From Planifilum fulgidum (GTDB lineage: Bacteria > Bacillota > Bacilli > Thermoactinomycetales > DSM-44946): a stretch of 50,748 nt of DNA. Location: contig NZ_FOOK01000025.1 of assembly GCF_900113175.1 (NCBI RefSeq), forward strand, positions 1 through 50,748, written 5' to 3'. Position 1 is the first letter of the stretch. Every line of letters begins with the position of its first letter. The translations under genes were made by a program, and so were the position numbers. Positions 33,472 to 42,039 of the stretch are shown one piece after another. The notes under the pieces are model-generated. The model saw nothing but the letters and a program-made list of their open reading frames with translations. It did no database searches and had not been told where the DNA came from.

Positions 33472-34065
33472 ATGATCGCCGCTTTACGGCACTGTCAAGA
33501 TCTTTGCGATCAGGCATCCGCCGTGTTGGTTGCCTCACCCGATGCCGCCCTTCGCAGAAAACAGCTTCACTTGCTCCGGGAATGTGCCGATGCCTGCTCC
33601 TCGGTCGCCCGGACCCTGTCTCGATCCGGCTGCATTTCCGAAGAGACGGCCCTCCGCTGCGCCCGCATCTTAAGGAAATGCGCCCGGGAATGCATGAAAC
33701 ACCCGGACCCTTTTTCCCGGCACTGCGCCCGGGCCTGTCTGTATGCCGCCTTCGTCTGTCGGTACTGTACCCGAAAGGGGAGGACCAAATTAAAGGATCA
33801 CGGGGGAAAACCCTATGTGGTGGACATTCATCGGGCGGCCAGGCAGAATCGCACCTTCCGCACCGCCCGGTGGACGGAGAACATCCGCAGTAGAAAATCG
33901 ATGTCGGAGACGGCCTGGAAAGGCCCCCGGCTGGGATCGTTTTCTTTCTTATTGAACAGGGGCCGGTTTTCGCGGGCAAACACAGGGACCGGCTCGATTT
34001 TGAAGCGGAAGCGCGTGACGATGATGCCATCGTGGTCCCTTGCGGCACCTGACACAATGTCATGA
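33472..34065 (+). CDS. Cys-rich four-helix-bundle protein (DUF326, Csp-like) with extra tail
   Basis: 197 residues. The first 105 match the copper-storage-protein/DUF326 pattern with Cys pairs along helices: HCQDLC, LLRECADACS, RCARILRKCARECM and HCARACLYAAFVCRYC. Such proteins bind Cu(I) through Cys in a four-helix bundle. GGGAGG lies 7 bases before ATG 33472. Residues 106-197 are not part of the usual family and contain a string of Arg/Ser; either the stop codon of the original gene was lost or the tail is new. Confidence in the tail is low. Confidence 0.7.
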   Translation: MIAALRHCQDLCDQASAVLVASPDAALRRKQLHLLRECADACSSVARTLSRSGCISEETALRCARILRKCARECMKHPDPFSRHCARACLYAAFVCRYCTRKGRTKLKDHGGKPYVVDIHRAARQNRTFRTARWTENIRSRKSMSETAWKGPRLGSFSFLLNRGRFSRANTGTGSILKRKRVTMMPSWSLAAPDTMS

Positions 34066-34162
34066 CACGGGGGATTGGCCGCCGAGCTTTGCTCCGTTTG
34101 CGCGCCGCCGGAGCTTCCCTTCGGCACGGTCAACAAACCGAAAAACGCCGCGAAATCGGAAA

Positions 34163-34192
34163 AATGATCAAAGCCCGCCTTTTGAAGGCGGG
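34163..34192 (-). terminator. Terminator of the LysM-3D gene
   Basis: GCCCGCCTT and AAGGCGGGC (34172-34192) form a 9-bp stem on a 3-base loop, followed on the minus strand by TTTGATCATTTTT. It lies 6 bases past the stop codon. Confidence 0.85.
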
Positions 34193-34197
34193 CCTTT

Positions 34198-34824
34198 TCA
34201 TTCGACGATCGCCACGCGAACGCCCTTCTTCACGCCGAACTGCAGCGCTTCCTCCAGATCGTTCATAAACACGTCGATTCGCTTTCCCTTGATGGCGCTT
34301 CCGGTATCCTGCGCGACAAAATAACCCAATCCCTCGATGTACACCCGGGAACCGATGGGGATCACGGAAGGATCGACGGCAATCGTCACTCCTTCCACGG
34401 CGGGGGCGCCGCTGGAGGTGATCCCGTAGGCCGGATGTCCCGGCGATTTGCCGGTGGACTCCGGACCGGCGGTGTAGGCGGTCAGGGTGAATTCTCCCAG
34501 ATCCCGTCCGTAATCCGCCGGCAGCAGGGCGGGCCGGGCCTCCCCTTTCCTCCCGCTTTCCGCCTCCCGCTTCCGGTCGGGAACGCGGAGAACTTGCCCC
34601 ACCCGGATCAAGGAGGGATCCTTTAGCCGGTTCATGCGGGAGACGGTTTCCACATCGGTCCCGAACCGGCGGGCGATGCTGTACACCGTGTCCCCCTTCT
34701 CCACCTTGATCGTCGCCCATCCGCTTCCTTCGGCCTCCGCCCGGGGCAGATCCCGCCCGCCTCCGACCGTCAAACCGACGGCCAAGGCCAAACCGAGAGC
34801 GGAAATCAACCAGCGTTTGGTCAT
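34198..34824 (-). CDS. Secreted LysM-3D domain protein, probable cell-wall lytic enzyme
   Basis: 208 residues. Signal peptide (about 1-31, cleaved near AEA), one LysM repeat (VEKGDTVYSIARRFGTDVET, then IRVGQVLRVPD) that binds peptidoglycan, a linker, and a 3D domain (about 110-208) with TLTAYTAG, YGITSSG, AVDPSVIPIGSRVYIEG and AQDTGSAIKGKRIDVFM. The three Asp residues of the 3D domain are present. Related proteins (Bacillus YocH) act as lytic transglycosylase-like autolysins. GGGAGGATCC precedes the ATG. Confidence 0.88.
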   Translation of the reverse strand: MTKRWLISALGLALAVGLTVGGGRDLPRAEAEGSGWATIKVEKGDTVYSIARRFGTDVETVSRMNRLKDPSLIRVGQVLRVPDRKREAESGRKGEARPALLPADYGRDLGEFTLTAYTAGPESTGKSPGHPAYGITSSGAPAVEGVTIAVDPSVIPIGSRVYIEGLGYFVAQDTGSAIKGKRIDVFMNDLEEALQFGVKKGVRVAIVE

Positions 34825-34854
34825 GACGGATCCTCCCGTGATAGATTCGTAGAC

Positions 34855-35484
34855 TCACTGTCCATCATGACCGGTTTCGATGGCGTTTATACCCGGGTTT
34901 GATTCTTCGCTTTCCGCCAGCTCGTCCAAACTTTTTTCGAAACTGGGGCCGAAATGTTCCAGGAAATAATCGACCTCCGGCATCTTCAGCCTGCGGATCC
35001 TCTCCTCGATCTCCCTTTTCGCCACGAGAAATTCCCGGTTGCCCGCCGCGATCTCAATCACACATTTCAGGTAGGCATCCAGCAGATCCGCCCCCTTCAC
35101 CCAGCGAAGCAGTTCCGGATCCGGATCCCGAAAGAAAGGGCGGTACGATTCCCGAAGCTCCCCGGGCACCATCTCGCACAAACGCTCCGCGGCCAGAGAT
35201 TCCAATTCCCGGAACCCCTGCAGGATGGTCCGGTTGTGATGCTTCACCGGACTGGGAATGTCCCCGGTGATCACCTCCGTCGCATCGTGGTAGAGGGCCA
35301 GCAGGACCGCCCGTTCCACCGGCACCTCCTTCCCGAACACCCGGACGGCGATCGTGCACAGGGCATGGGTCAACAAAGCCACATGAAAGGAATGCTCCGC
35401 CACATTCTCCGGAACGGCGTTCTGCATCAGCCCCCAGCGACGGATCAGGCGCAACCGGTACAGATACGCGTAGAATGGATTCAT
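34855..35484 (-). CDS. HD-domain 5'-deoxynucleotidase, YfbR-like
   Basis: 209 residues. HD metal site: H in ENVAEHSFHVA, HD in LYHDATEVITGDIPSPVK, and D in KGADLLDAYLK. These match YfbR, which removes phosphate from deoxynucleoside monophosphates. The C-terminus (EESNPGINAIETGHDG) is likely disordered. The gene lies 40 bases after the O-antigen-ligase-like gene, same strand. Confidence 0.85.
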   Translation of the reverse strand: MNPFYAYLYRLRLIRRWGLMQNAVPENVAEHSFHVALLTHALCTIAVRVFGKEVPVERAVLLALYHDATEVITGDIPSPVKHHNRTILQGFRELESLAAERLCEMVPGELRESYRPFFRDPDPELLRWVKGADLLDAYLKCVIEIAAGNREFLVAKREIEERIRRLKMPEVDYFLEHFGPSFEKSLDELAESEESNPGINAIETGHDGQ

Positions 35485-35524
35485 CTCTTTCGATCCCCCC
35501 GTAAGGTTTCGATGGATTGCCGCC

Positions 35525-36802
35525 TCAAGATGCGGACGATTTCCGCTGGTCCTCCGTCACGCGCGGGGATGGGGCGGGCATTCGGCACCGCCGTTCATAC
35601 TGCCAATGGATCAGGATCACGCTCAGGAAGAACAGACTTCCCACCTGCGGGGCGATGATCGTGTAATCGTACATTCCATGGCCGAGAAAAGCGAAGATCA
35701 GCGACAGCATCATGCCGGACAGGCGTTTTTCCTCGAGCCGGATGGCCATCTTGCGCCATTTCCGGGCCCGGTAGACGGTCAATCCGATCATCAGCAAAAA
35801 GAGGACAAGCCCCACCACGCCGAATTCCGTCGCAACGCCCAGAAAGATGTTGTGGGCGTGATAAATATGTTTGCCCGTCAATTCGGCAAAGACCTGACTA
35901 AAATGAAGGGGAAGCACCCCGAGCAGCCAGTGATCCTGAAAGATGCGAAAAGCGTTCTGCCAGACAAAGATCCGCACGGTGATCGTCGCAAAGAGCGTCT
36001 CTTCCCGGGGAATCAGCGTCTGGTTGGTGTAAATCACGTATCCCAAAAGAACGAGAAAGGCGAACAGCAGAACCGTCCTGCGGCGGTTGCCGGTCATCCA
36101 TACCTGGACCAAAAGCCCGACGGTCAATCCCACCCAGGCTCCCCGGGAACCGGTCATCCAGATGGCAACACAAAATAAAAAAAAGGCGGCTAAGGCGGCA
36201 ACCTTCTGCCAACGCTTCTTCAGAACCGAAAAGGCGTAGGTGCTGATCAGAGCCAGACAGATCAACAATGCGGCCGCCAAATTGGAATTGGTCGACGTTC
36301 CCACACTGCGCGTCAGGTCATTTTGGTAAATGGCGGAATACCCCAACAGCCGCCCCCACCAGGATGCCTCCTGGGAAATCCATCCAATCCCCTGCAGAAG
36401 GACGACGACAGCGATATACAAACCGGCCACCCAGAACAAAAGGTACAGCCGTTGAATTTCGTACCACGACCAGTCCAATCCCCGTTTGATCCACACCGCG
36501 AGCAGATAATAGGCCAAAAACACCGCCATCGGGATCAAACCGACGGGAATGCCGTAAATCCAGGAAGGATTGAAACACCAACTGATCGCGCTCAAAAGAA
36601 GGAACCCGATGAAGATTCCCTCCGGAAAACCCCGGATCGGCCAGGGCCTCTTGACGAAAAAGGGAGTGAGAAGAGCGATGATCAACAGAACAACCGGAGG
36701 CAACCACGGGGAAATGATGATGGACAGGATCAGAGCCTGAATCATCCGGGCTGCCAGGTTGTCAGGAAAATCCCTGCTCAAAGGCACAAACTCCTTTTTC
36801 AA
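35525..36802 (-). CDS. O-antigen ligase-like membrane protein (Wzy/WaaL superfamily)
   Basis: 425 residues, about 12 membrane helices. The family's Wzy_C region holds WMTGSRGAWVGLTVG and the loop with HIYHAHNIFLGVATEFG, whose Arg and His residues are the catalytic pattern of O-antigen ligases and polymerases. In Gram-positive cells such proteins polymerise or transfer wall polysaccharide or teichoic-type glycans. No glycan cluster surrounds it, only a glycolipid synthase upstream, so the substrate is unknown. Confidence 0.8.
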   Translation of the reverse strand: MKKEFVPLSRDFPDNLAARMIQALILSIIISPWLPPVVLLIIALLTPFFVKRPWPIRGFPEGIFIGFLLLSAISWCFNPSWIYGIPVGLIPMAVFLAYYLLAVWIKRGLDWSWYEIQRLYLLFWVAGLYIAVVVLLQGIGWISQEASWWGRLLGYSAIYQNDLTRSVGTSTNSNLAAALLICLALISTYAFSVLKKRWQKVAALAAFFLFCVAIWMTGSRGAWVGLTVGLLVQVWMTGNRRRTVLLFAFLVLLGYVIYTNQTLIPREETLFATITVRIFVWQNAFRIFQDHWLLGVLPLHFSQVFAELTGKHIYHAHNIFLGVATEFGVVGLVLFLLMIGLTVYRARKWRKMAIRLEEKRLSGMMLSLIFAFLGHGMYDYTIIAPQVGSLFFLSVILIHWQYERRCRMPAPSPRVTEDQRKSSAS

Positions 36803-36868
36803 TCATATTTGAGTACCTAATGGATTATATACCAGCGCTTCCTGATTTGGCAACCGACAGCATCCGCA

Positions 36869-38101
36869 TCAACGCCTGCCGACGTGGATGCCCGAAGCCG
36901 AAAGTCTGGAAGGGGATTCGCCGATCATCTGAAGCACCGCTTCCACGCTGCGGGACGGATGGATTTTCCTCCGCCACTCGAGCATGGCCTGGCGGATCGG
37001 GGAAAAACATTCGGGGTTGCTCAAAAACCGATCCAAAATCTCATCCAGGTGATCCTCCCCCTCGAGCCGCAGCGCCAAGCCGTTTCTCGTCAGGAACTGA
37101 CCGTTTTTCTCCTCGTGCCCGGGGATCGTCCCGTACAGGAGGAGCGGCTTCACCTTGGCAATCGCTTCGGTGCAGGTCATCGCTCCCGGCTTGGTCAGAA
37201 TCAGATCCGCCGCTTCCATCCATTCGGACAGGGACTGGATGTAGCCGGTGATCCGGATGTTCGGGTGATCGAGCATCGGATCCGAAACAAGCGATCGGTA
37301 CAGCTGACGGTTTCGTCCGGTGACCACCAAAATCTGCATGTGATTCCGCCACTTGACCATCGTCTTCACCCATTGTTCCATGCCGCCCAGCCCCAATCCG
37401 CCGCCCATGATCAGCACTGTGGGAAGCTGGCGCAGCCCCAGACGCCGGCGAACCTCGGCCTGATCTTCTTCTTCCCAGAAGACCGGGTCGGTGGGAATGC
37501 CCGTGACGATGATCCGTTCGGGATCCGCCCCGAGACGGATCAATTGGTTCCGCACATGGTCTGCCGGCACCAAATAACGGTCCGTTTGAGGATGCGCCCA
37601 GGATCCGTGGGCGGAGAAATCCGTGATGACCGTGCACAGCTTGAATCCCCACCCCTGTTCTTTCAGCCGGGCCACTCCGAAGGCGGCGAAGGGATGGGTC
37701 GAAACGACCAGCCGCGGCCGATGAAGGGTGATCAGTTCCGCCAACCGGGTGTACAGGGCATAGCGGATAAAGGATTGCAGCGAACGGGGAAACGACTTTT
37801 CCCGGTGCCAACCGTAAAAGGCCCGCCAGATAAAGGGCGTTTTCCGTATAATCCCCAGGTAGGAGTCCACCAACAAACGGTTCATCCGGGGGCGAAGCAC
37901 CCGGCCGATCTCGACCAGACGAACATCCACACCCGCGTTGGCCGACCGTATCCCCCGCAGGATGGCCTCCGCCGCCCGGGTGTGACCGGTGCCGAAATTT
38001 TCCGATACCAGCAGGATGTCGCATTTTCCGGCGGAATCCAAGGTGTGGACCGGCCACCCGTCTTCCGCGAGGGAAGCCCTTGGCCGCGCAACTTGAGCCA
38101 T
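36869..38101 (-). CDS. Glycosyltransferase of the MGDG-synthase/UgtP family
   Basis: 410 residues, GT28 fold. N-terminal half: ILLVSENFGTGHTRAAEAIL (acceptor-side loop with GxGH) and VSTHPFAAFGVARL. C-terminal donor site: MGGGLGLGGMEQWV, ADLILTKPGAMTCTEA and HEEKNGQFL. The pattern is of diacylglycerol glycosyltransferases that make membrane glycolipids. ATG 38101 is chosen because AAAGGGGAG lies 6 bases upstream. A peripheral membrane location is expected. Confidence 0.87.
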   Translation of the reverse strand: MAQVARPRASLAEDGWPVHTLDSAGKCDILLVSENFGTGHTRAAEAILRGIRSANAGVDVRLVEIGRVLRPRMNRLLVDSYLGIIRKTPFIWRAFYGWHREKSFPRSLQSFIRYALYTRLAELITLHRPRLVVSTHPFAAFGVARLKEQGWGFKLCTVITDFSAHGSWAHPQTDRYLVPADHVRNQLIRLGADPERIIVTGIPTDPVFWEEEDQAEVRRRLGLRQLPTVLIMGGGLGLGGMEQWVKTMVKWRNHMQILVVTGRNRQLYRSLVSDPMLDHPNIRITGYIQSLSEWMEAADLILTKPGAMTCTEAIAKVKPLLLYGTIPGHEEKNGQFLTRNGLALRLEGEDHLDEILDRFLSNPECFSPIRQAMLEWRRKIHPSRSVEAVLQMIGESPSRLSASGIHVGRR

Positions 38102-38908
38102 TACCATCTCCCCTTTGACCTGAAAAAGCGTGAACTTCGCCCTACTTCGGCAAAACGGCGTTCCCGGACGATCCGTTTCACGGACTTATTATACCACTTT
38201 TCCCTACCGGGTTTTCCCGGGGGAGGAGGATTTTTGGAAGTCCATCCCAAAATGCGCTCACATCTTCCCGCACCCGGGGGAAAGGGCACGGGGGGTTCGC
38301 CCGAAGCGGAACGGTCAACGCAGGCGGTGCATCGCCGGGGGAAGAGCGCACACAATACGGAGAAGGGCGAAAATGCCGGGTTATCTCCTGCGTTTGGGGT
38401 CGAATCATCGGGATCGCTTGCGACACACAGGACCAACCCTTTGATCATTGACGTTGAACCGGTTATTAGCTTGCCGTTTCCCGTTGGACCACAAAAATCA
38501 TCTATGGATGCCGTTTGCAAGTATATACAAGGCCGGGATGATCCCTGCCTTTTGCCGCCTGACCGATTTTTCCGCTTCTTCCGAAGAGAAAGGGACATGG
38601 CGGCTTTATTCAGGATCAGCCATCGCGGCGACGCGATCGGGTGAACATGGAAATTACATCACTCACGAAAGATTGTGAATCCCGATTTTCCCACGGACAT
38701 CCTGCAATTCCCGAAACGGCTTCCTCCAGACGATCAGAAAGGGGCCGTCAGCTGCGACGAATCAGTAAAAAAGCGTCCCGCGGGAATCCCCTTCAATTCG
38801 CCGCATCATCCCGGGTTCCGTCGCTTTTTTCTCATAATCGACCACCCGTCGATGCTTCCTGCGTCCTGTCCGCCAAGCACCACCTCATCATGCTGAAAAG
38901 GACTGTTT
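38102..38908. other. About 800 bases without a convincing gene
   Basis: A promoter-like TTATTATACCAC near 38188-38199 may serve the glycosyltransferase gene on the minus strand. The plus-strand frame starting with ATG 38647 (MEITSLTKDCESRF) has no ribosome site and becomes Arg/Ser-rich. I see decayed sequence only; together with the features to 40530 it forms a gene-poor island. Confidence 0.4.
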
Positions 38909-39150
38909 TCAAGAGGCTCCTTCAGGTTCCGCCGGAGTCTTGTCATAGGCGGAGGATTCCCGGCCGAGCAGAAAATCCACCGGCACCTCGAAGAAGTCCG
39001 CCATTTCTTCAGCACCCGCAGACGGTTCGCGTATCCCCGCTCGCAATTTGACGGGGACTGATTGGCCCTTCCCAATTTGTAAGCCACCGTTTCCGACGAC
39101 TTTCCTTTCTCTCAGAATTCGGATGCGATCCGTCAGTCTCCCCGACGGGC
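38909..39150 (-). pseudogene. XRE-family (HTH_3) regulator with two frameshifts
   Basis: Three pieces of one HTH_3 protein are spread over two minus-strand frames. LTDRIRILRERK is in frame one. SSETVAYKLGRANQSPSNCE then follows in frame two and corresponds to the recognition helix-turn-helix ending in NxERG. REPSAGAEEMADFFEVPVDF continues in frame one and reaches LLGRESSAYDK and the stop at 38909. Two compensating indels near 39105 and 39030 explain this. No start codon with a ribosome site is seen. The product would have been a phage- or plasmid-type repressor. Confidence 0.65.
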
Positions 39151-39191
39151 CGTTTGTTTGGTTCTGTGGAAGGCGGGGAAGAAAAAGGGTC

Positions 39192-39479
39192 TCAGGGTTT
39201 GTAGATGTCGTTGCCGGCCTGTTTTTCAAGGAGTTCGAGGAGCTTTCTCCTCTCTTCTTCATCCTCGATGCTTTCGATGTACTTCTTGAAATAACCGTCG
39301 GGCAAGGGGTGCTCGCGGAAGTACATTGCAAGACCTGCCCGGATGATCACGGCACTGGGCACCTCCTCATCTTGAGATTCGGTCTCATAGGCCGCCTGCG
39401 CATCCAGCCGCGCCTTCATGAGCGGAGGCAATGTGAAGAGCTGCTTGACGTTCTTGTGCCTCGCTTTTGGCCGTGCCAT
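39192..39479 (-). CDS. Small MARPK protein A, ribbon-helix-helix-like, unknown function
   Basis: 95 residues beginning MARPKARHKNVKQLFTLPPL. A short strand (VKQLFTLP) followed by helices (LMKARLDAQAAYETE, VPSAVIIRAGLAMYF) is like a ribbon-helix-helix DNA-binding fold, and the C-terminus (IESIEDEEERRKLLELLEKQ) is a charged helix. GGGAGGGAGG precedes the ATG. The AT-rich promoter region is at 39500-39560. It shares the N-terminal MARPK and size with the protein at 39988-40269. Family not recognised. Confidence 0.6.
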   Translation of the reverse strand: MARPKARHKNVKQLFTLPPLMKARLDAQAAYETESQDEEVPSAVIIRAGLAMYFREHPLPDGYFKKYIESIEDEEERRKLLELLEKQAGNDIYKP

Positions 39480-39987
39480 TTTCCTCCCTCCCGATTGTCC
39501 CGGTATTTGTTCCGTTTAAGTATATATCACAGAAATATAATGATCAAATTAAAAACGATATTCATATATAACAAATGGACCGGCTTCGCCCGGCTGTGTA
39601 AAGGGCAGGAGGCGGAATGGGATGAAGCATGAACGCACGACCATCCAACGAAAACAGGGGCGGCCGATCACCATGTGCCGAACGCCTCCGGAAAGCGGAC
39701 AGAAATTGCGATCCACATCGACAAGACGGCGGTCGTAATGCTGATTCGCAGAAAGAATCGGAAGCGAAGGGAGAATTTTTCCGTTCAAGAACCGGATCAA
39801 CAGACAGCGGCTGAGGAAAAGCGGTCGGCCCGTTCAGGTGAACTTCGCCAAAGCGCTCGGAAAAGTTGTTTGAGCGGAGGGAAAAAATCACCCTTCCTGC
39901 CCGAGCGGGAAAACCAAAAAATGCGACCCGAAAGGTCGCGGGCGGCGATCAATCTGATTCACACGGAAAAATGTCCTGCCCGGGGCT
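39480..39987. other. About 500 bases between two small genes, no gene called
   Basis: 39500-39570 is strongly AT-rich and probably holds the promoter of the gene ending at 39192. Open frames such as plus 39675-40100 begin plausibly (ASGKRTEIAIHIDKTAVV) but degrade into Arg/Pro-rich sequence and overlap the next gene; they may be remnants. Confidence 0.4.
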
Positions 39988-40269
39988 TCAATCGTTTTTG
40001 GAAATCTCCCCCTCCGCGAGGGGATCGGACATCTCCCCTTTTTGGACCAGCTCTTTGCGGATCTCGTCAAGGGCTCCCTTGCCGAGCTCCTTTTCGATGA
40101 TTTGTTCAAAAGCCTCTCTGCCGACCATGGAAATGGTGTAGTTGATGACGCCGTTGGTTTCGTTTGTTTTTTTCTCCGCGATCCGCCGAAGGGCCTCGTG
40201 CATTTCCTTGGGGACCGCGATGATCATCCGTTGAACCTCCCTCTTGCGGGGGTTCTTCGGCCTCGCCAT
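39988..40269 (-). CDS. Small MARPK protein B, ribbon-helix-helix-like, unknown function
   Basis: 93 residues beginning MARPKNPRKREVQRMIIAVP. The stretch VQRMIIAVPKEMHEALRRIA reads as a strand plus helix of a ribbon-helix-helix DNA-binding protein, followed by NGVINYTISMVGREAFEQII as second helix. The tail is acidic. GAGGAGGG precedes the ATG. It may be an antitoxin-like or plasmid-type regulator; no toxin gene is next to it. Downstream (lower coordinates) is non-coding. Confidence 0.6.
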   Translation of the reverse strand: MARPKNPRKREVQRMIIAVPKEMHEALRRIAEKKTNETNGVINYTISMVGREAFEQIIEKELGKGALDEIRKELVQKGEMSDPLAEGEISKND

Positions 40270-40530
40270 GGAATCCCTCCTCGGGGTTATCCATAAAACA
40301 TCTTTGTGATGATTTATTTCAATCCCATGATATCCTCAAAATCATCAGCCGCAAACACGGCCGGAGGAAAGCCGGTGGCTGACAAGTCCGGCTGGACAGC
40401 GCCAATCGCGGACAGCAATGACCGCTCTAACACCAGGCGGCCGCATTCCCAGCCATGGTGCAGGAAGCCCCTTCCGGCTCCGAAAGCGGGGAAGCGGGCG
40501 ACAACGGGGCGCCCCCCATCGGCGGACAGG

Positions 40531-41898
40531 CTACTTCGGCTCCAACAGCGCACAGCACTCCACGTGCCCCGTCTGAGGGAACATGTCCACCGGCTGCACT
40601 TCCCGGACCCTGTACCCCAGCTCGGACAGATATTTCGCATCGCGGGCGAGGGTGGCGGGATTGCAGGACACATAGACGATTCTTCCGGGCTTCATGGAGG
40701 CCGCGGTCTCCAAAAGCGCGGGATCGCATCCCTTCCGCGGCGGATCGAGCACGATGACGTCCGGTCTGATCCCCTCGCGGTGCCAGCGGGGCATCACCTC
40801 TTCGGCCGCCCCCTCTTCAAAGGTGACGTGGCCCATGCCGTTGAGGGCGGCGTTTTGTTTGGCGTCCCGGATCGCCGCGCCGACGACGTCCACGCCGTAG
40901 ACGCGCTTGGCGCGACGGGCGAGATAAAGGGCGATGGTTCCGATGCCGCAATAGGCATCGATCACGGTTTCGACGCCGGTCAGGGCGGCGTATTTCGCCA
41001 CCTGATCGTACAAAACCTTGGTCTGGACCGGATTGACCTGAAAAAAGGAGTTCGGGGAGATGGCGAACACCACGTCCCCGATCCGGTCATAGATGACTTT
41101 TCGTCCCCACAGCAACCGATTCTCCGGACCCAGGATCACATTGGTCCGTCTTGGGTTCACATTTTGGACGACGGATTTCAGCCCGGGAATCTCCCTGCGC
41201 AATTCCTCCACCCATTGTTGCCGGCGGGGGAGATTCTCCCCGTTCGTCACCAACACCACCATGCACTCCCCGGTATGAAAGCCCGTCCGCACCATCACGT
41301 GGCGCAAAATCCCGCAGTGATTCCGCTCGTCATAGATGGGGGTGTTCAGGCGCCGCGCCAGTTGTTTCACTTTACGGATCACCCGGTCGTTCAGCGGATG
41401 CTGGATCAGGCAGGCGTCCGTATCCACAATCCGGTGCGACTTGGGGGCGTAAAAACCGGCGACCACCTTTCCGCCCTCCATCCCGAAGGGAACCTGGGCT
41501 TTGTTTCGATAACCCCAGGGATGATCCATCCCGATCACGGGATGGATCATCACTTCCTCCATCCGTCCGATCCGGAAAAAGCTGTCGCGCACCTGCCTTT
41601 CTTTCATCCGCAACTGCTCGGCGTAGGACACATGCTGCAGCTGACATCCCCCGCACTTGCCGAAAACGCCGCAGGGAGGCGCGGAGCGCTCCGGAGACGG
41701 CCGAATCACTTCCACCATCCGGGCGCGGCCATGGTTTTTCTTCACCGCCTCCACTTGCGCCAAAACCCGTTCCCCGAGGACGGCAAAGGGAACAAACAGG
41801 GTAAAACCTTCGTATTTCCCCACCCCTTCACCGGAGTGGCTGTAACCGGTGATCGTCAGTTCAACTTTCTGTCCCGTCTGCACAGGCTGTTTTTCCAT
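40531..41898 (-). CDS. rlmCD: 23S rRNA (uracil-C5)-methyltransferase, RlmCD/RlmD family
   Basis: 455 residues. N-terminal TRAM domain (about 5-62), [4Fe-4S] site C76-x5-C82-x2-C85 (CGVFGKCGGC) with a fourth Cys in VDTDACLIQH, then a Rossmann methyltransferase domain with VIDAYCGIGTIALYL and LDPPRKGCDP. The catalytic Cys is in YVSCNPATLARD. In Bacillus one such enzyme modifies U747 and U1939 of 23S rRNA. The stretch 40270-40530 past its end holds no gene; a short minus frame there ends in AADDFEDIMGLK and may be a remnant. Confidence 0.9.
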   Translation of the reverse strand: MEKQPVQTGQKVELTITGYSHSGEGVGKYEGFTLFVPFAVLGERVLAQVEAVKKNHGRARMVEVIRPSPERSAPPCGVFGKCGGCQLQHVSYAEQLRMKERQVRDSFFRIGRMEEVMIHPVIGMDHPWGYRNKAQVPFGMEGGKVVAGFYAPKSHRIVDTDACLIQHPLNDRVIRKVKQLARRLNTPIYDERNHCGILRHVMVRTGFHTGECMVVLVTNGENLPRRQQWVEELRREIPGLKSVVQNVNPRRTNVILGPENRLLWGRKVIYDRIGDVVFAISPNSFFQVNPVQTKVLYDQVAKYAALTGVETVIDAYCGIGTIALYLARRAKRVYGVDVVGAAIRDAKQNAALNGMGHVTFEEGAAEEVMPRWHREGIRPDVIVLDPPRKGCDPALLETAASMKPGRIVYVSCNPATLARDAKYLSELGYRVREVQPVDMFPQTGHVECCALLEPK

Positions 41899-42039
41899 AT
41901 CCGACTCCCTCTTTTGGCGAAAAAGGCCCCGCTTGCTCGGCAGCGAGGCTTCCCTTCAAGTTCACCTCGTCGCTGGACGCCGTGGACCGGGCCCGGAAGA
42001 GGTGATGAAAACGTTTCCGAAGCTCCGAAGCCCCGCGGC

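Noticed and set aside
33356-34063. Minus-strand frame covering the Csp-like gene
   Set aside because: Ser/Arg-rich shadow frame; the plus strand has a ribosome site and the Cys pattern of DUF326.
40314-40430. Short minus-strand frame ending in AADDFEDIMGLK
   Set aside because: The C-terminal residues look protein-like, but there is no start codon with a ribosome site; at most a gene remnant.
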